This document shows, piece by piece, positions 61,834 to 64,000 of a stretch of DNA of 64,000 nucleotides. Both the position numbers and the translations under genes were made by a program. Source of the DNA: Bdellovibrionales bacterium. Lineage in GTDB: Bacteria; Bdellovibrionota; UBA1018. The notes beneath the pieces are model-generated. The model saw only the letters and a program-made list of their open reading frames with translations, was not told where the DNA came from and made no database searches. The stretch is from positions 62,001 through 126,000 of the forward strand of contig CANCQK010000004.1 in NCBI GenBank assembly GCA_947380295.1, in the 5' to 3' direction. Positions within the stretch are counted from its first letter, which is position 1; each line of letters opens with the position of its first letter.

Positions 61834-64000
61834 ATGAAGCTTCGTCTTGGGTTTTTTGCGCTAGTCCTAGTGTCTTACCTCATCACTCCCCGTGCTTTCT
61901 GCGGAAAGGATCTGATTGACGGTATCGCTTCCTTGAGTACTCATGAGGCTCAACGGGGTGATGTGGCCGAGCTGATAGCTAAAATTGGCCCCAGAGTGAT
62001 TGTCCTTATGGGTGCTCCAGGGTCGGGCAAAGGGACTCAGGGGGTGGCATTATCGAAGGTTCTTGGAATGCCCCATATTTCGACGGGCGATTTGATGCGA
62101 GCCGAAGTGAAGTCAGGTTCTGATCGAGGAAAAGAACTAGAGAGCTACCTTAAGGCCGGTGCTTTTGCCCCACACACGCTGACCGACGAGATCATCTTTG
62201 ATCGTCTCGCTCAGGACGACTGCAAAGACGGATTCATTCTTGATGGGTATCCGCGGACTAGGGATCAAGTCGGCGATTTGGATGTCATTCTATCGAGGCT
62301 CCATCGCCAAGTGGACACGGTCATTTACCTTCAAATCCGCGACGAGGTTTTGCTCGATCGTCTGAGTGGGCGTCAGATTTGCTCTCGATGTGGTGCAAGT
62401 TATCATCGGATTTTCGTTCCCCCTCGGGAGGAGTCTAAGTGCGACTCTTGCGGAGGTGAATTGGTGAGTCGGTCCGATGATTCGGAAGAGGTCACTCGTA
62501 AAAGACTGGCCACTTTTCACTCAGAAACTGAGCCCCTGGTTCAATTTTATTTCAAGAAAGATCGTCTCTACACGCTCTCAGCAGCGCTGCCTCCTGATGA
62601 GTTAACTCACGATATCATTCAAACTCTGGCTGCGAGTTCCGAAGGTGCTTTAGTTGAAAAGAGTCCCTACGACTGTTTGTCTCGGGAGTTGGAGCAGCTC
62701 AGACTTCTCGGCGGAAGTCCTAGTGCTCTAGACGAAGTGGTCCGAAAGTTTCGAGATCAATCGCTTCAGCAGAACCACGCCAAGCGGACCGGACAGGTGC
62801 GGCGTTGGGTCTATGCGATGACTGGTAATCAAAAGAAATATCAAGAGCTGGTCAATTTCTTTGACGTTTACGGAATCGAAGTACTTCAAGTTCCTGTTGT
62901 CGCTGATCCTGGATTAGTTCAGTCTCTTCTGCGATCCGGGGAATCGGGTTTGGTTCCTCTTGCAGTCATTCGGGAAGAGAGTCAACTCGTCAAGCCGGGG
63001 ACTCTACTTCCTAGCAGCATGAGAGATGGAGTAGACGTCGAAAACCTTTCAGTGCTGCGAGTTCATCAGCTCCGTCAAGGACATGTCGAAACTAAAGAAT
63101 ACGTGAACCGAACCCAAGGTACGATTGATCTGTCACGGCGAGTACCGTCTGACCGAGAGGTCTTTGGATGGGACGATATTTTTATGGTTCAAGGCGTCGG
63201 ACGGACCTTTCATGAACTGAAAGCGCACGGAATGAAAGTCGCATCAAGGCAGACTGACCTCGCAGAGTTTTTAAAAGATGCAATCTATTATAAGAAACCA
63301 AGAGATCTTCAACATAGTCCACAGCATGCGGAGAGAACTATTGATTTTAGAATCGATCCTGCAGATTTCGTGAAGGGCCAGGGGCTTTTAAATCTGCCAC
63401 TGACTCGAGAGTACGGGTATCAGAATCTCATTGAAACTGTTTTGAATCAGGGACTTTATTTCAGAAGTCCTGAAAATCGACGGCTTTCAAATGTATGGGA
63501 GCCTAACGTTGCTGGACTTCCGTTGGTGCCAAAAGCTGATCCGATGCATGAACTCACCTTTATGATGCACGACTTTGGTCACTTCACCATCCCGGATTTG
63601 ATTTTTACTGGGAACGATAGTCCCGACCATAGGAAAGCTTATATTCTATACAGAATGATAAGTGAGGCTTCCACCATGGTTCTGGCTGATATGTTCTTTG
63701 TCGATGCCCTCCGGAAAAGTGGAATAGAGTACGATTACACTAAGCGAAAAATTTATCCAGTGCTGTTGGAGACAGGAATTGATTTCTCAAATCCAGATTC
63801 TCGAGTTGGCAATCTGAAGAGACTCATCCGCGCGAACGCGGCCTATTTGATGAGAGGTGATGATTCACTCTATCGGGAAATGATCCGGGCGAACGGCGGA
63901 AAACTTGAGGTCCTGGAAGACTTCAAAAAGAAATACAAGCCCTTCTTTGTCGAGGATTTTCGGTGGACTGAGCGAAATTACGACCAGATGACCCAGAACT
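61834..64000 (+). CDS. Secreted adenylate kinase - HAM1-like - His/Asp-rich domain fusion, 3' end cut
   Basis: The frame runs from ATG 61834 (GGAG six bases upstream) through base 64000 without a stop: 722 codons. A signal peptide is likely (residues ~1-23, ending R-A-F-C-G). An adenylate kinase follows: GAPGSGKGTQ at 60-69, ISTGDLMRAE at 82-91, LDGYPRTRDQ at 136-145, and a zinc-type LID with C-S-R-C (183-186) and C-D-S-C (203-206). At ~325-480 is a HAM1/ITPase-like domain (YAMTGNQKKYQELVNFF, then FGWDDIFMVQGVGRTFHEL). At ~570-640 there is HELTFMMHDFGHFTIPDLIF and RMISEASTMVLADMFF, a His/Asp/Glu-rich, metal-binding-looking region of unknown family. The chain suggests processing of purine nucleotides outside the cytoplasm, which is inference. 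Confidence 0.85.
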   Translation, partial: MKLRLGFFALVLVSYLITPRAFCGKDLIDGIASLSTHEAQRGDVAELIAKIGPRVIVLMGAPGSGKGTQGVALSKVLGMPHISTGDLMRAEVKSGSDRGKELESYLKAGAFAPHTLTDEIIFDRLAQDDCKDGFILDGYPRTRDQVGDLDVILSRLHRQVDTVIYLQIRDEVLLDRLSGRQICSRCGASYHRIFVPPREESKCDSCGGELVSRSDDSEEVTRKRLATFHSETEPLVQFYFKKDRLYTLSAALPPDELTHDIIQTLAASSEGALVEKSPYDCLSRELEQLRLLGGSPSALDEVVRKFRDQSLQQNHAKRTGQVRRWVYAMTGNQKKYQELVNFFDVYGIEVLQVPVVADPGLVQSLLRSGESGLVPLAVIREESQLVKPGTLLPSSMRDGVDVENLSVLRVHQLRQGHVETKEYVNRTQGTIDLSRRVPSDREVFGWDDIFMVQGVGRTFHELKAHGMKVASRQTDLAEFLKDAIYYKKPRDLQHSPQHAERTIDFRIDPADFVKGQGLLNLPLTREYGYQNLIETVLNQGLYFRSPENRRLSNVWEPNVAGLPLVPKADPMHELTFMMHDFGHFTIPDLIFTGNDSPDHRKAYILYRMISEASTMVLADMFFVDALRKSGIEYDYTKRKIYPVLLETGIDFSNPDSRVGNLKRLIRANAAYLMRGDDSLYREMIRANGGKLEVLEDFKKKYKPFFVEDFRWTERNYDQMTQN

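Noticed and set aside
1..64000. tRNA, rRNA, CRISPR, prophage or insertion-sequence genes
   Set aside because: None was recognised by eye. Short tRNAs could be missed without a covariance search.

Overview
This window looks like the chromosome of a Gram-negative, DAP-type bacterium. It encodes dapF, outer-membrane beta-barrel proteins, lipoproteins with lipoboxes, and many secreted peptidases. The mix of a divergent PurC of the 'DELR' type, a fused PurS-PurL, an HD-GYP-like regulator, sedolisin, clostripain and S41 peptidases fits Bdellovibrionota/Oligoflexia best. That placement is an inference, because there is no rRNA or marker tree to test it. I saw no tRNA, rRNA, CRISPR array, transposase, integrase or prophage gene. 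The window reads as ordinary chromosome with lineage-specific modules.

Layout. 1-2 kb: a gene fragment entering from the left, dapF, and a small convergent gene. 2-7.1 kb: the purine operon purC-purSL-purQ on the + strand, closed by a strong hairpin. 7.2-9 kb: a secreted Hedgehog-type Hint protein on the - strand and a probable 37-residue small protein. 9-14.7 kb: a two-gene AddAB/AdnAB-like helicase-nuclease. 14.7-24.5 kb: an HD-GYP-like protein, a membrane metallophosphoesterase, a lytic transglycosylase (-), a Ca2+-type P-ATPase, a secreted beta-propeller and a zinc alcohol dehydrogenase. 24.6-29.9 kb: PEP synthase overlapping an ACP-acyl-AMP ligase-acyltransferase fusion. 29.9-43.3 kb: mostly secreted or surface proteins (clostripain-like peptidase, FN3/GLUG lipoprotein, SH3 plus barrel protein, sedolisin, DUF2334 deacetylase-like protein) plus a methyltransferase and pyrH. 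43.2-49 kb: a four-gene - strand operon (NfrA-like barrel, NfrB-like glycosyltransferase, transglutaminase-like protein, DUF1080-like protein) facing a divergent wecB. 49-52.3 kb: a dihaem cytochrome, a PQQ sugar dehydrogenase and a second DUF1080-like lipoprotein. 52.5-58.3 kb: an ebo-type cluster (small protein, eboB, eboE, eboC, eboF, eboD). 58.4-64 kb: an S41 peptidase lipoprotein, a BON-SRPBCC protein, a DUF2905 protein, and a very large secreted adenylate kinase fusion that runs off the right edge.

How they fit together. The purine operon should turn CAIR and FGAR into later intermediates, but its PurQ has lost the catalytic Cys and His, so its amide nitrogen source is unclear. NfrA/NfrB-like proteins with WecB match the E. 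coli set that makes the phage N4 glycan receptor, so this locus probably makes and exports a ManNAc-type surface glycan. The ebo cluster combines a sugar-phosphate cyclase, a prenyltransferase and a phosphatase-like enzyme, and probably makes a prenylated cyclitol-like compound. The most unusual single gene is the last one: a signal peptide, an adenylate kinase, an ITPase/HAM1-like domain and an unassigned His/Asp-rich domain in one chain.
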